NCBI GenBank assembly: GCA_038373885.1
Contig: JAWZYV010016590.1
Coordinates: 186,001-250,000 of the forward strand
DNA: 64,000 nucleotides
Source of the DNA: Cheiracanthium punctorium
Lineage: Eukaryota > Arthropoda > Arachnida > Araneae > Cheiracanthiidae
Direction of reading: 5' to 3'
Made by a program: the position numbers and the translations under genes
The notes under the pieces: generated by a model
The model's input: only the letters and a program-made list of their open reading frames with translations
Database searches by the model: none
Told to the model about the DNA's origin: nothing
In this document: piece after piece, positions 1 to 10,961 of the stretch
How positions within the stretch are numbered: the stretch's first letter is position 1
Layout of the letters: every line of letters starts with the position of its first letter

Positions 1-1508
1 TTCAAGAACTCTAATTAAATGATAGCAGAGTCGAATAATCCAAGCTAATTCAGTTCGAGAATTTCATAATTGTTTCTAATCCATTATCAATATCTTGCGT
101 TTGTTAGTTTCAATGTTTATTCGTGCACTAGAAAAGAGCTTTGAAAATGAAACTATGACGCTGATATGACAATTTTTAACTTTTCTATCCAAATGAGCCA
201 AAAACTGCAGAAAAGGCTAACAATCGGAGAAAGAGTGGATTTCAGATTTATAAAATAAGGAAAACTGTTTGTTACATTTTTTTTTAACCACTCAAATGAT
301 ACGGATTTCATTAAGGTTTTGAGCTTAACATTTTCATAGTTTTTTTTTTTTTACTTTAAAACGTTTCCGGTTCAACCACTCAATGTCAATGATCAGAGTA
401 ACTATACATTAGAATTTGACATAGTGATTTGTGTTAAATTAAGATACTCATAATTTTTAATTCTTGCATATATCTACGAAAATTTCAAAGAAAAATTGCT
501 CAAAGTAAAAGTAACTACATTGCAAGAAATATTTAGAAGTAAATCACCTGAAAAACTAAACAGGATTTGATATATCTTATAATATCATCTGACAATTACT
601 AATTGTATTAAAAAATTGGAATATAGTTAATGCATATGAACATTTAAAACATTTTATTCGATATGCGTATAATTTAAATATGCAACTTGAAATAACGAGA
701 GTGCAGTATGAAATCTTAATCAGAGATAGCTTATGTATGTCAGAATATAAAGAACAAATCTTACTTCGAACAAATATTTTCGGCACCTATTGCGTCTGAA
801 GTTTCATGAGTTTTTGATTTCTCACATTGCGTCTCTAAGTCACTTTACTGAATTTATATATTACTTTTACTAATTAACATGCCTTGTAGAATACAAAATT
901 CAGCGATAGAAGACATTATAGCAAAAATTTACATTGATGGCCACTTGAGGCGTAATTTTTTATGCGAAAAATTGCAAAGCAAAATTGCAAAGGTTTATTT
1001 TCACTTGATAGTTAATTCGCGCTTTAAAAGCGCGAAACTAAGAAACAGCACGTGCAATGAAAACCTCAAACTATGAGGTTTTTGGTTATTTTTACCATGA
1101 GATACTGACTGCTTCAATTAGAAAACTTATTATAAACACTTAAATTTAATATTGTTTAACCATGCTTCGTTTAGTGCAGTGCTTTAAATTTCTTGAAATT
1201 GGAAGATTGGAAATTTCGTCGAGTAACCAAAAAGTTAGTAAGGAAAATACAAAGCATCAAAGAAACCCACAGGAAAAAACGCTGCCATTCCGAATTCATA
1301 AATATTGTAAGATTAAAAAAGATAAAAATTAATAAACAATGTCATAGATATCTGAAAGAAAACAAAAAAGAATATAGTGCTTTTGTAGGATTGAAGAAAA
1401 CTAAAAAGAAGCAACAAAATGTATAAAAATTTGAAAAAAAAAATGCTACAGAAATGAAACTGTTTATTTGGATTGTTTATTGCTTAATTTTTTGTAACAA
1501 TTATTATT
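1..1508. other. Anonymous AT-rich DNA, no gene recognised
   Basis: Homopolymer-rich AT sequence. Short open frames (for example a lysine-rich 77-codon frame at 1193-1426 and a 65-codon frame at 879-1076) have skewed composition, no recognisable domain and no visible splice context, so I do not call them genes. I see no repeat boundary here. Confidence 0.6.
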
Positions 1509-1518
1509 GGCTAAAATA

Positions 1519-1620
1519 ATTAAAACTTTGTAGAAAAACACACATAAAAAGTACTTTTTAAGAGATACAAAGGTACTTAATAAGCACTTTTTATGCGTGT
1601 TCTTTTTTTACAAGGTTTTA
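1519..1620. repeat. Short fold-back (hairpin) element
   Basis: The left arm (about 1519-1565) begins AATTAAAACTTTGTAG and continues with a CACACATAAAAAGTACTT stretch. The right arm (about 1573-1620) is its reverse complement with a few mismatches, ending near ACAAGGTTTTAG. The loop is only about 8 bp. The terminal motif recurs in the fold-back at 56796-57021 and in single arms near 37380 and 38640, so this is a small member of the same family. No coding capacity. Class unknown; a MITE is the likely category. Confidence 0.6.
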
Positions 1621-2872
1621 GATGTTTTATCATTTAAACTATGGTTTCTTTTGAGTGTTATATCTTATAGGTATTTTTGTACTGATTATTTATTGAATAA
1701 GCCAATACAAGTAATTATTAAATGTCTACACTAAATGTCAAAAATTTCTTTTAACCAGATGGAGGAAAAAAAAATTGAGAAGAAATTTATATCTTAGGCG
1801 GAAGACTTAGTTCCGTCTTTTCCTCAATCCTTGATTGGCGACTGAATAGGCATTTATTATGATGAATCGGAAAGTCTGCCGGACTTGAATTAGTTCCCAT
1901 CTTCAATATCAAAAAAGCTTTACCTACAAATGAAGATCTCAAAATAATTTATAAATATTTATAGGAAAATACCCATTATTCTTTTCTCCATTGCCTGTGT
2001 GGCTTCGCCTTCGGACATGAAATAATCATTGTCAAGGTGTATAATAATAGGGCCAACTCCAATTCAACCACAGCAACAGGCGTGCCCCTTTCGCAGGGCT
2101 ATTACACAACACAATACTTGTTGTATATGAACCCCTTCTCTTGGCAGGGGAAGTCAGTGAACTGCCCCAGCACGTTTTTCATCCTTTTTTGCGTGTTTGG
2201 AAACGTGTTTACTTTTAGATAACTTTCACCGTGTGCTTCCTCTGCATATGTATGAAGAGTCTTTCTGTATTCGGCGAAATAAAAGATGAGCGAAGGAAAG
2301 AGAGAGATGCCAACAAAAATGTGTAAACGATATCTTGATTTTAAATTCCCAAACAGCCCAAAGAAAGCTAAATGTGAGTTTAAATTTTTGGTCTCATACA
2401 TGACAATGAGGTGGTGAGCGATACTTCACTTAGATGCATTTCCAGTGCATGCAAGGATGCAAGGGAAAAAATATATACTTCAGACTATTTTGAAACAAAT
2501 CAAAAACAAAATAATTTTAATTGCTGTTTGGAATACTAACATATTTCTTGAACATGTTTGATGTTTCATACCACATCAAAAATAATGAGACAAAGATACT
2601 CGAATGAATTTTAAGTAACCATGCATCACCTGTATCGAAATTTTATGTATCCTGAAAAAGACCTATAAATGCTAAGTCCACTATTTTCGGTGTATTCATT
2701 AGGCTTTAGCTGATGGCCTCCAATTAAATTAGAGCTAGTTACAAATTAGTAAAATGACATATCAGGAATATATGTAGCCATCGTTACCCCGAAAGGTTTG
2801 AATACAAATTTTCATAACATCAAAATGAATAGACGGCTACTTTACTCAAACTTTTTGATACATACTCTCAAA
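1621..2872. other. Anonymous DNA with a GC-richer patch near 2040-2240
   Basis: Mostly AT-rich. The part around 2040-2240 is richer in G and C and carries open frames on both strands (2037-2222 plus, 2102-2401 minus). Neither resembles a family I know. It could be unique sequence or an old repeat; no other copy was noticed in this window. Confidence 0.4.
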
Positions 2873-3252
2873 TGTTGCTGTTGTTGCTTATGCCCTTTGA
2901 CAACCGAATGTGATGTCAGATCCCTCTCATATAGGGAGACGATAAGGGAAGAGGGGGGCGCCTTCCATTTTTATTGGGCCCCAGTCCGACTTCAGCCAGG
3001 GGTCCCTTAATTTTGAACCAATTCCAGAGGAGGGACCAACTCCCTGAAATCGGCACCCCCAGAGGTAGCGTTAAACCTGGGGGACATTGTATCCACGACG
3101 GATTTTACGTACAACAGTTCCCATTAGCATACACGGTCCCACAGCAGTCGAGCAGAGATGGAGTTGACCCTCCCAAGCACTGCCGAAGCCGGATGCTGCT
3201 TCACTTGCCCTTTCTTATGAGAACGGAGCTTAGCGCCCAGTCACTGCGGGAC
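2873..3252 (-). mobile_element. Stand-alone copy of a ~390-bp retroposon module
   Basis: On the minus strand it starts GTCCCGCAGTG at 3252 and ends in a CAA-rich tail (CAACAACAGCAACA) at 2873. It is homologous over nearly its whole length to 44669-45064, where the same module sits inside a SINE between 11-bp direct repeats. A defined 5' start and a short tandem 3' tail are typical of a SINE-like retroposon. I see no clear tRNA-type promoter boxes and no convincing target duplication on this copy. The open frames at 2798-3010 and 2974-3258 are chance frames inside it. Much GC-richer than its flanks. Confidence 0.65.
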
Positions 3253-3699
3253 ATTTAGAAATCTAACTGTGATATAGTAGGATAATGCAATAATGTGTAG
3301 TTTGTCAATGTCGTTGTAAAAATTCATAAATCCTTCAAGCGTGTGTGACGTAAAATCCTGTCCAATTCGTTCTAATTTCCACTGAAATTGCATCTATGAT
3401 TTAAATTATTTATAACACTCACGTATCATAAAAATAGGTTTTGATATTGTAGCCTGTAAGTAATTTCGGAGCTGATTTTTTATTAATTTCAAATAGTCAT
3501 ACCAAACATTTATTTTTATATTTCTTCATTTTAAAGCTGCATGAAAATTTTACGTGAAAACAACTTTACATTATTTGCCCATTTCTAAGCCGCTCAGAAG
3601 ATTACATAGTTAAAATTAATGATTTAAATAATTTTATTCATTCTCAATAGTAACAGTCAACTATAATTGCACACATCTATGTCGAATTTCTTAAAAGTT
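3253..3699. other. Anonymous AT-rich DNA
   Basis: No open frame, repeat boundary or regulatory motif that I can support. Confidence 0.5.
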
Positions 3700-4230
3700 A
3701 GCGTCCTCCAACTTCCTTCTCTTAGGATTACACCACGGCTGACGAGACAATAATAGCGCCAAAAATTGTAACCCGAATTTGACACGTCATAATTACTGAT
3801 CTGAATCCTAAGGCAATCCCTAAGCAGGCGGCCGACGATTCATCTTCCAAAACCCGCTCTCGGAAGATAGCCAGATGCCCATTCGGATAGGATGGTCATT
3901 TGAGCGAGAGGGAGATCGCGGAAGCTGGCCCCATCCCCGCCATCCAGACACGAATTTCGAACGATTTCCTTTTCATCCTAGGCCTCCCTCTCCCCTCCCT
4001 TACTGGTGAGTTGCTAGGAGATAAAGGGGTTTGTTGTCCATCACGACTGGCGATAGCGGCCACTTATGGTGTTTCGGTTTCGAACAAAAGAATTGCTGGC
4101 CGTTTCGGATAAAGTGGCATTCGATTAAGCGCACTTTAGTGGCACATTTTGAGGGAGACGAAATTAGTCTAATGAGGTATGACAAGAGACGTTATTTGTC
4201 GGAAGTGACGTTGATGCGACTATGTTGATA
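3700..4230. other. GC-richer unique patch, possible exon or regulatory region
   Basis: Clearly richer in G, C and CpG than its surroundings, and no second copy was noticed in the window. A 70-codon frame (3900-4112, plus) starts MSEREIAEAGPIPA, and a TACTG/GTGAGT sequence at 4001-4011 resembles a splice donor. Overlapping frames on both strands (4000-4185 minus, 4031-4228 plus) make any single frame unconvincing. It could be a first exon or promoter, or simply a diverged repeat. I name no product. Confidence 0.25.
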
Positions 4231-4596
4231 AATGTATCGCGTAGTATTGATTACGTGAATACTGGCTTAAGTGGATAAGTTTTAAATGACGCACAGTAAA
4301 GACAAGTTCAGTTGCTGCATTGATTGTACAGTGTATTAAAATATATCAGTGTCATACGAATGGGGAGGGGTGGGTGGTATTCAAATCGCCTTCCTCGTAG
4401 AAGAATTTTTAATGCAACATCCATAAATTTTCAATTTTTGACATTTAGCTTTCGCTTTTTAACATAAAGACAATAACCCCCTTGAATCTTAAAGGAAATC
4501 TGTACGCCAGAGGAATATTTTGTAATTTTTAAAACGCCATCTAAATTACATTTTATTCATTCTGGGATAAAGCTCATTTTCTCTGCAATCACAAGA

Positions 4597-4797
4597 CCAC
4601 CATGTACATGCGGTGTACGTGCACGTTAAATCCGTGGTTCCGAAAGTACAGCCAGCAGTTTTCGTGGGGTACCAAGATTCCGAACTCCCTCACCTTCTGA
4701 TGAGGATCCAAACTGTGGCGGGAAACTCCAAAAAGGATGTATGTAGCTCTAAACAACACATGCAGTGACGTGAGCTGTCCTCTCCTGGCAAACAAAC
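4597..4797 (+). mobile_element. 5'-truncated SINE copy lacking the inserted module
   Basis: From ACCACCATGTACATG the sequence follows the body of the SINE at 44424-45118: GTACGTGCACGTTAAATCCG, then TGTAGCTCTAAAC, then GCAGTGACGTGAGCTGTCC. It passes straight from AGCTCTAAAC to the SINE 3' part without the ~396-bp module found at 44669-45064, so it represents the uninterrupted form. The tRNA-like head is missing, as in typical 5'-truncated retroposons. Confidence 0.7.
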
Positions 4798-7700
4798 AAG
4801 CAAACGGAAAATATGATTACATGTATAGTTTAATTGTGTATCTGTTTAAACTGTTTGGTTCAAAAAATGACGAAGACACTCTCCATGTCAAAAAACTAAC
4901 GTCTAGATCGGGTGAACTATAATCTGGTTTGTTGGTCGCTGATGAAGAATATGTTCAGCTAAACATAATGTAGCGGATTTTTTTGGACAAAATTCCCCAA
5001 CATTTTTCTAATGACAAAAATACTATATACCTTGGAAAAAGTCTAATTTCTGCGTCATTTTGGATACATTTAAAACAGCTTTTGATCAAACAATATTAAT
5101 AGATTTGTTCATGTTCACCCCAGAATATATCAGTTTTTTTTAAAAATGCCAGAGAAATACAGAACAATTAAAAAATTAAAGAATTCCGATTAATTTTACT
5201 TTTTAAAAAAACCAAAATGAAACTTTTAATTTTTTTAAAACAACTATTAATGATCAACTGCTGCGCCAAAAGTACAGTAAATGAAATGAAGCTCTCTTAA
5301 AATGCAGCAGTATTTCGTAATTTTCCTTTTATATGCACTATCCAAAGCTATATTAATATTTAATGACGTAGTTTTCTCAGTAAAAGCTGAACATTTTCAA
5401 CTAAACATAAAAATTTAAAGGGTTTTATTTTCTTACTAATCTGCATACTATCTCATCAAGGTTTATTTTTATATGTGCAAAACAAGTATGCTGCATTATA
5501 TTACAGCGCTCGATTTTCTATTAAAATCCTCTTTAGCTTGCAAATCGATTTTTTTTTAAAGTTTTAAATACGATTTTAGATTTATTTCAGAATATTTCCC
5601 CCTATTTCCATCTTTTTTTTTCTCTTGAAAATCTATTCTACGTGTATCTTTATTTTACCAAAATCAATTATTTTTTGTGATTTTTCTCATTTTAAATTTA
5701 CTTCAATCAATAGTTTTTTGTTTACCAAATTGGTCAGGGAACATCCCCCGCTCAACCTCTCAAAATTCCGTAAAAGCACTCAACAGATTATTTGTGTCTC
5801 CCGATATTGAATTCTGATTAAAGAACTTTCTTATTTCTATTTAAAGTTTGATTTTTAAAACTTGATTCCTGGATCAAATCCTGATTTTCTTTCTCTAGTA
5901 GCTTTTAATCCGATTATACCTTTAAATTTGATCTATGAAATTATCTTATTTTTATTCGTTTTACTTTGGTAAAATTCTTCTTTGAAAAATAAATTTTAAG
6001 CCATGGATATAAGAAAATTTTGTTCGAAATCAAAGAATTTTACTTTAAGAATAAAATAAACGCGTAAATTTTTTCCTTATAAAAGATATTTTAAAAAATA
6101 AACTTAATTTTTTAAGAAATAGAATGTTTTAATTCAATAGACAAAATTTTTACTAAAAATTTGCAATACACATTCATTTGGAATCTCCTGAATTATAGCC
6201 GATTCCGGAGCATTTTAAACCACATCGGAACATATTTATAATGGTGATTTGGCTTGAAGTATTAGGTGGATACGAAAGTATTGTCACTTTCAGTACGTCA
6301 GTATTTCGACTATTGAAATGTTCTCTAGCTAATAATTAAACATTTGACGTGTATGGGAGTTTTCCAAAATGAGAGGGGCGGAGGTAGGTTGCCGAACAAG
6401 CACGGATCCAAAATCATTTTTCGGGAAAGCCATTTTTTCTAGTCTAAAGGGTACTTTATGTTAGAGGAAGTTCCATTTATTTAGTGTAAATATATTTTCC
6501 TCGGAGGTAGCGAGTGCCCCCTGCGCCCTTCCTCTGGAACAGCCCTAGTGTCAAAACATTCTTTTCATATATCCCACGTGATCTCAAAGAAAAAACTGAT
6601 ACCTATAAAGTTCTTGCTGTAAAATACAACACTCAGGAAAACGTAAAAATGAAGTTCAGGACGTTTTGAAATTCGTCATTCACGAACGGATGACATGAAA
6701 GTAGGTGGAAGGTAGCCATCTTTCTTGAAGGAAATATATATATATATTTCGTCTTTAAATAAAAATTATTGCTTTAAAATGTAACAAGTATGAATCCTAT
6801 ATTTAGGCTCTGCATCTCTGTAATTAAAAGCTTGGGAAAATATATATATACATATTTGAATACATTTTCACGCTTAATTTTTTTTTTTTTTTTTTAATAG
6901 AAATAGTTTTCCTGTCCCCCAAATATAAGTTGTCGGTTTATCTTAGAAAATTTGGTGTGATGTATCTTTATTTTTATTCATTCATTCATTTATTTGTTTG
7001 TTTGTTTGTTTTTTACAACAGTTAATATAAGAAAAACATCTGAATAGAAGGAAAAACTTTGAAAGCGATTCGAAAGTTCATTCGTGCTGACATTTCAACT
7101 CTCATCTGTACGACTATGCATATGAGTAGCGCGAACGAATATTCACAATCAAATGATTTAAACGAAAATTTTTTAGGCGAAATTGGTGGAGCACGTGCTC
7201 CCCTCTCCTCTCCCCGACACTACGCTTAATGCTAAGTATATTTTCCACAGTATTTTTCTTTTTCTTTTTCTGAAATTAATCTCAGTCCCAGGAATATTTT
7301 TCTACACTATTATTTCAGTAGAAAAACGTGGCCTTTTAAAGAATTGTTCCAGGAATGAAAAACTAAATACTGTGCGACACCAAAATTTTCATTTTATATC
7401 CACTATTCATTCCTATTCAACTCCTAATTAATTCCACCTTTAAATCTCACTGCAAATGCAGCTTTTACCACACACAGTATTATCCGATATTTTTAATAAC
7501 AGACAAAGGAAGCTTAACTAATAGGAAGGGAGTTGAAGCCTCCTAAGCTTACAGCTAATGTCGAGCACATTTATTACTATTGATTTAGAGCTAACTATAA
7601 CTGCAACTGGGTTTAAAAAGAAGAGCCTTGTTAGTAAATCATAAAGCAGTAAATCTTGTTTCGTTTACTTCGGCTTATCCTATTACGCCATTTAAGCTCA

Positions 7701-7962
7701 TCATAGCAGAATTTATTTATTTTGTGCAATATGTACGGAAATTGGTATTAAAGTGTTTTTTAAGTAAATTCTTATTTATTTAATGTTTTAGTTTCAGATA
7801 GAAAATTACCTTAATTCCTCTTTTTACTTTTATACCTAATTACATGTGTATTATGTTAGTTAAGATTTTTTTTTACAGCTCAAATAGAATTTTTAATAAG
7901 CTTTTATTACAAATGTCATTTTTCACTTTTACTTTGTACAGTACCCTCACAATAAATTAATA
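4798..7962. other. Long anonymous AT-rich stretch with simple repeats
   Basis: Long A/T runs and short AT microsatellites (near 6739-6751). No frame longer than about 82 codons and no recognised domain. A stretch around 6360-6540 is slightly GC-richer. I see no transposon ends. Confidence 0.5.
6976..7012. repeat. Simple repeat (TTCA)n-(TTTG)n
   Basis: A run of ATTC/TTCA units changes to TTTG units. Confidence 0.8.
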
Positions 7963-8515
7963 CTGGATGTTTCAAAAGTCTTGATATTTTGATGAAAGAA
8001 AAAAAAAAGAGAAAGTTTTCTTTGAAAAACGTGTGGCCCAGGGGCGTAGCCAAGGGGGAGGTTAGGGGGGGTCATAACCCCCCCCCCATGAGGAATATTT
8101 TGCCATACAAAATGTATATTCTTCACTCCCTTATCACACACATGTATTCATATATGTGAGTTGCAATAGTCGTAACCCCCCATGAAAAATTTCTGGCTAC
8201 GCCCCTGGTGTGGCCCAAGTAACAACGTAACTATAAGAATAATGCGTACCCATATTCTTTTGTTTTTCAGGCTATTTAAGAAATGTTTACTCGTCGAAGT
8301 TCAAACAGACTGTAGAAGCCGAAGATTTAACCACATACTTTTCTGTGTTGGGAAATCGAAGCATTTAGGCATTAAATATCCCACAGTCACTTAGACTTGC
8401 AGGGCAACTACATTGAAATGCATTGATCACAACTCGTACTCCTTATTTGAACCGAGAAGCTAGTTTATAAAAATACTTTTCAGGAAAAATGTCAAGAAAC
8501 TTTTAAAACACCCTG
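7963..8515. mobile_element. Mariner/Tc1-type MITE, interrupted by a hAT MITE
   Basis: The left end CTGGATGTTTCAAAAGTC and the right end (reverse complement CAGGGTGTTTTAAAAGTT) are imperfect terminal inverted repeats, flanked by TA on both sides (7961-7962, 8516-8517). TA target duplications and a CAGGGTGTNNCAAAA-type end are characteristic of mariner-like elements. It encodes no transposase. A 169-bp hAT-type MITE with its own 8-bp duplication is nested at 8039-8207, so the host is older. Confidence 0.65.
8039..8207. mobile_element. hAT-type MITE, CAGGGGCGTAGCC termini
   Basis: 169 bp with terminal inverted repeats CAGGGGCGTAGCCA / GGCTACGCCCCTG. It is flanked by a perfect 8-bp target duplication GTGTGGCC (8031-8038 and 8208-8215), the hAT signature. 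The subterminal parts are C- and G-rich runs and the interior is AT-rich and non-coding. Ends are related to those at 13737-13861 and 47627-47793, but the interior differs, so it is a separate subfamily. Confidence 0.9.
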
Positions 8516-8964
8516 TATGCACTGTTTTCCAAGTAACAAATGAGAAACGCATTACATCCAAACTAAGAACCTTATTTCAGTTTCGCAGTCAACGTGGATT
8601 CAAAATAACCCTCTGACATTTACACACAACGTCCATCACACGAGTTTTTAAAATAATATGCTGGTTGTGCAGTAGCACGGATTGTCAACGAAAAATTTAA
8701 TGATTGACACTATATCGGGTCACTGCGCACTTCCCTTTAGACAGATATTTAGAACCAAAACAATATGTGTGCTATTCGTCTGAATTGGCCCTATGTAACT
8801 TTTTCCCTAGTTACGAAAATCAAATGTACCGTAAAAGGGGAATGTTTCAGTGACATTCAAGACATCCCACTTGCTGTAACCATCAATATAAAACAAGTGG
8901 ATAGACTGCTCAGTGCGAAAAAAAACACAACCATTGTTAATCCATCCATTTAACTTCAGCACAG
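8516..8964. other. Anonymous DNA
   Basis: A 62-codon frame (8765-8953, plus) lacks recognisable features. No repeat boundary seen. Confidence 0.45.
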
Positions 8965-9592
8965 CAGGGCCAGCCCGACCATGTAGGCAAACTAGGCAAC
9001 GGCCTAGGGCGCCGAACCGAGGGAGGCGGCACTAGTCAGGCAGCAAACTTTTTGTTAGTCCTATCTGCAGGGGAAGAAATTGTTCCTACCGCCCGGCTCA
9101 TCCTTCAGTCCATGTCTTTCTCCGGGTAACGAACTGGACGGCTGGAAGACGTGGAAATTTGCACATGGGATACTCTGGCCCATTATTAAAAATCCTACTT
9201 TCCAAAAATTCCTTTTTTTTTATTTGTTGTTAATAGTTTTCCGCACCAAAATTTTAGGGTCAGTTCTGCCAGGTTAAGCAGCTTTAATCTACGAGACAGC
9301 GAAGTAACTGAAGCTTTTTGCCCCGTTACTTGACTACGCGGAATAACGGGTTACGGTTACGCCACTACAACGAGAAATGCACAGAGGGAATACGGTGACG
9401 ACGGCATTGTTATTTGGTACCTTGACGGATGAGAACCATTGTCTAATTAGCTACAACGGTGTTAGTAACGCAACTGAAGGGGACGGTCTTGCCCAGGTGG
9501 CACTTCTTGTGCGGCGTTCAAAAAATTTTGTTTTAACGAGGCGCTATTAAAGTCTTACGACTAGGACGCCAAATTTGCTCGGGTCGGCTCTG
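8965..9592. mobile_element. hAT-like non-autonomous element (CAGGGCC termini)
   Basis: The left end CAGGGCCAGCCCGACC and right end (reverse complement CAGAGCCGACCCGAG) are imperfect inverted repeats. The subterminal text (ACTAGGCAACGGCCTAGGGC) resembles ends often seen in non-autonomous hAT elements of animals. No target duplication is visible (CAGCACAG versus GGTGGCTG), so the element is old or a boundary is misplaced. No coding capacity. Confidence 0.5.
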
Positions 9593-9604
9593 GGTGGCTG
9601 TATG

Positions 9605-9900
9605 ATATGCAATCGGCGATTCGATCGACTGCCATGTTGCTAGAAGTTTAACTGAGCGATGGCAACGGCTGAATTTTCTCAAAATTCGGAATCCATAACA
9701 GTCTTTCTAGTTGTTTTATATCGATGCACAGAGCCAAGCCAAAGAATTTCTTTCACACACTGACAGTTTGACTTACGACTGGTAATTGTTCGACTAACAT
9801 GTTGCTAAACTGAGCGATGGTCATAGTTGCCCACTTTTTCAGTGTTCGACACGATAGAGAAGCCTATTCAGTTGTTCTATATCGATGGCTCTGACCATCG
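9605..9900. repeat. Two tandem right-arm fragments of a fold-back family
   Basis: 9605-9738 and about 9775-9890 both carry ATGTTGCT..., GAGCGATGG and TTGTT(T/C)TATATCGATG in the same orientation. They match the right arms of the fold-backs at 16686-16923 and 21053-21480. The left arms are absent. Confidence 0.6.
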
Positions 9901-10360
9901 ACTCAAGGAAGTATACAAAAGGAATTTCTAGCGTTCTTTCAAGAATTTGCAGGATTTGTATAAAAGTCGTAAGGCAGGGAAAAGGGATATCTTTAATTCC
10001 TGTGACTGCGAAATTGAAATAAAGTTCTTATTTTGCATGTAATGTTTGTACATGTAGATATCTCATTACTTATTTGGGCACTGTGTAAAGAAAGAAATCA
10101 GAACGAACACATGCCATTTGTTGATGCTGAAAAAAACTTTAAACCTACATGTACGCGTTTATTGTTTAACGTTTTCAGTTTTTCCTTTTCCTGATAAGTA
10201 TTCACATTTTGAAGGCATATCTACACATAATTATATTCGACTTTTATTTCAACCTTGCTACTCAAGCTATCACCTATTTTTTCCTCTATTGATTTTTTTG
10301 GACACATTTTTTAAGAGTGAATTCTATACAACGTTTTTAATGTAAACAGATAACCAATGT

Positions 10361-10519
10361 AAGAGGAACCTGCCTAATATGACCATCCTCGGGAAGAACA
10401 AAACTGTTCACCTTGTAATGATGGTCACCTTACAAATGCCAGAAGATGTCGTGACTCTAAAGTGACATTGTACAAAAGTGGTCAATATAGGCAGGTGGTC
10501 ACTTTATTAGGTTCCACTG
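10361..10519. mobile_element. Short pogo-type MITE (CAGTGGAACCT termini)
   Basis: The right end reads, in reverse complement, CAGTGGAACCTAATAAAGTG and is followed by TA (10520-10521). The left end AAGAGGAACCTGCC is an imperfect partner. Both arms continue into matching TGACCA motifs. The length is 159 bp and there is no coding frame. CAGTNGAACCT ends and a TA target are typical of pogo/Tigger elements. The left TA is degraded. Confidence 0.6.
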
Positions 10520-10887
10520 TACGTAGAATTCGTATAGTTAGTCAAGAGAATGTAACTGAAATCTATCATGTGTCTTAAAACCACATGTGGAAAATTTGGT
10601 GCTATTTTGTTCAACTTTATGAAAACTTTGGACTCATGTATGGAAGTTTAATAGACTCTCACGATTGTTTATAAGAAGAGTTATACAAATTCAAAATAAA
10701 ACACATCTTAAACACTCCATATTTTTATTTTGTTATTTTCCCTCACGATGACGCGGCACTGGCACAAGTTTTGCCCAAAGGCTCAGCAAGTGCGTGATTT
10801 CTGTTGCGAAGCTGCATACAAGGGGGAGGGGGGGTTGCATACATTTAGGGCTTAGTTAACCCTAACAAGGATATCACAAACAACAAA

Positions 10888-10961
10888 GCTATCCCGGGGA
10901 AACGAACCCAGACCAAGTGTTGTTAACGATGTAGTAACCACTACACCAACGAAGCAGCTTC
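10888..10961 (-). repeat. tRNA-like SINE head (Val-tRNA-like), not a functional tRNA
   Basis: The minus strand has GGTGTAGTGGTTACTAC (A-box and D-arm-like) and GGGTTCGTTTCCCC (B-box and T-arm-like), spaced as in a tRNA promoter, with a TTAAC sequence where an anticodon loop would be. The anticodon stem does not pair and the acceptor ends fit poorly, so I read it as the head of a tRNA-derived SINE whose body would extend towards about 10740. Only one copy was noticed here. Confidence 0.5.

Noticed and set aside
1193..1426. Basic 77-residue protein (lysine- and arginine-rich)
   Set aside because: Composition follows the A-rich DNA; no motif, no conserved neighbours, no splice evidence.
10888..10961. 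Functional tRNA-Val gene
   Set aside because: Promoter boxes are visible, but the anticodon stem does not pair and the acceptor stem spacing is wrong; better read as a SINE head.
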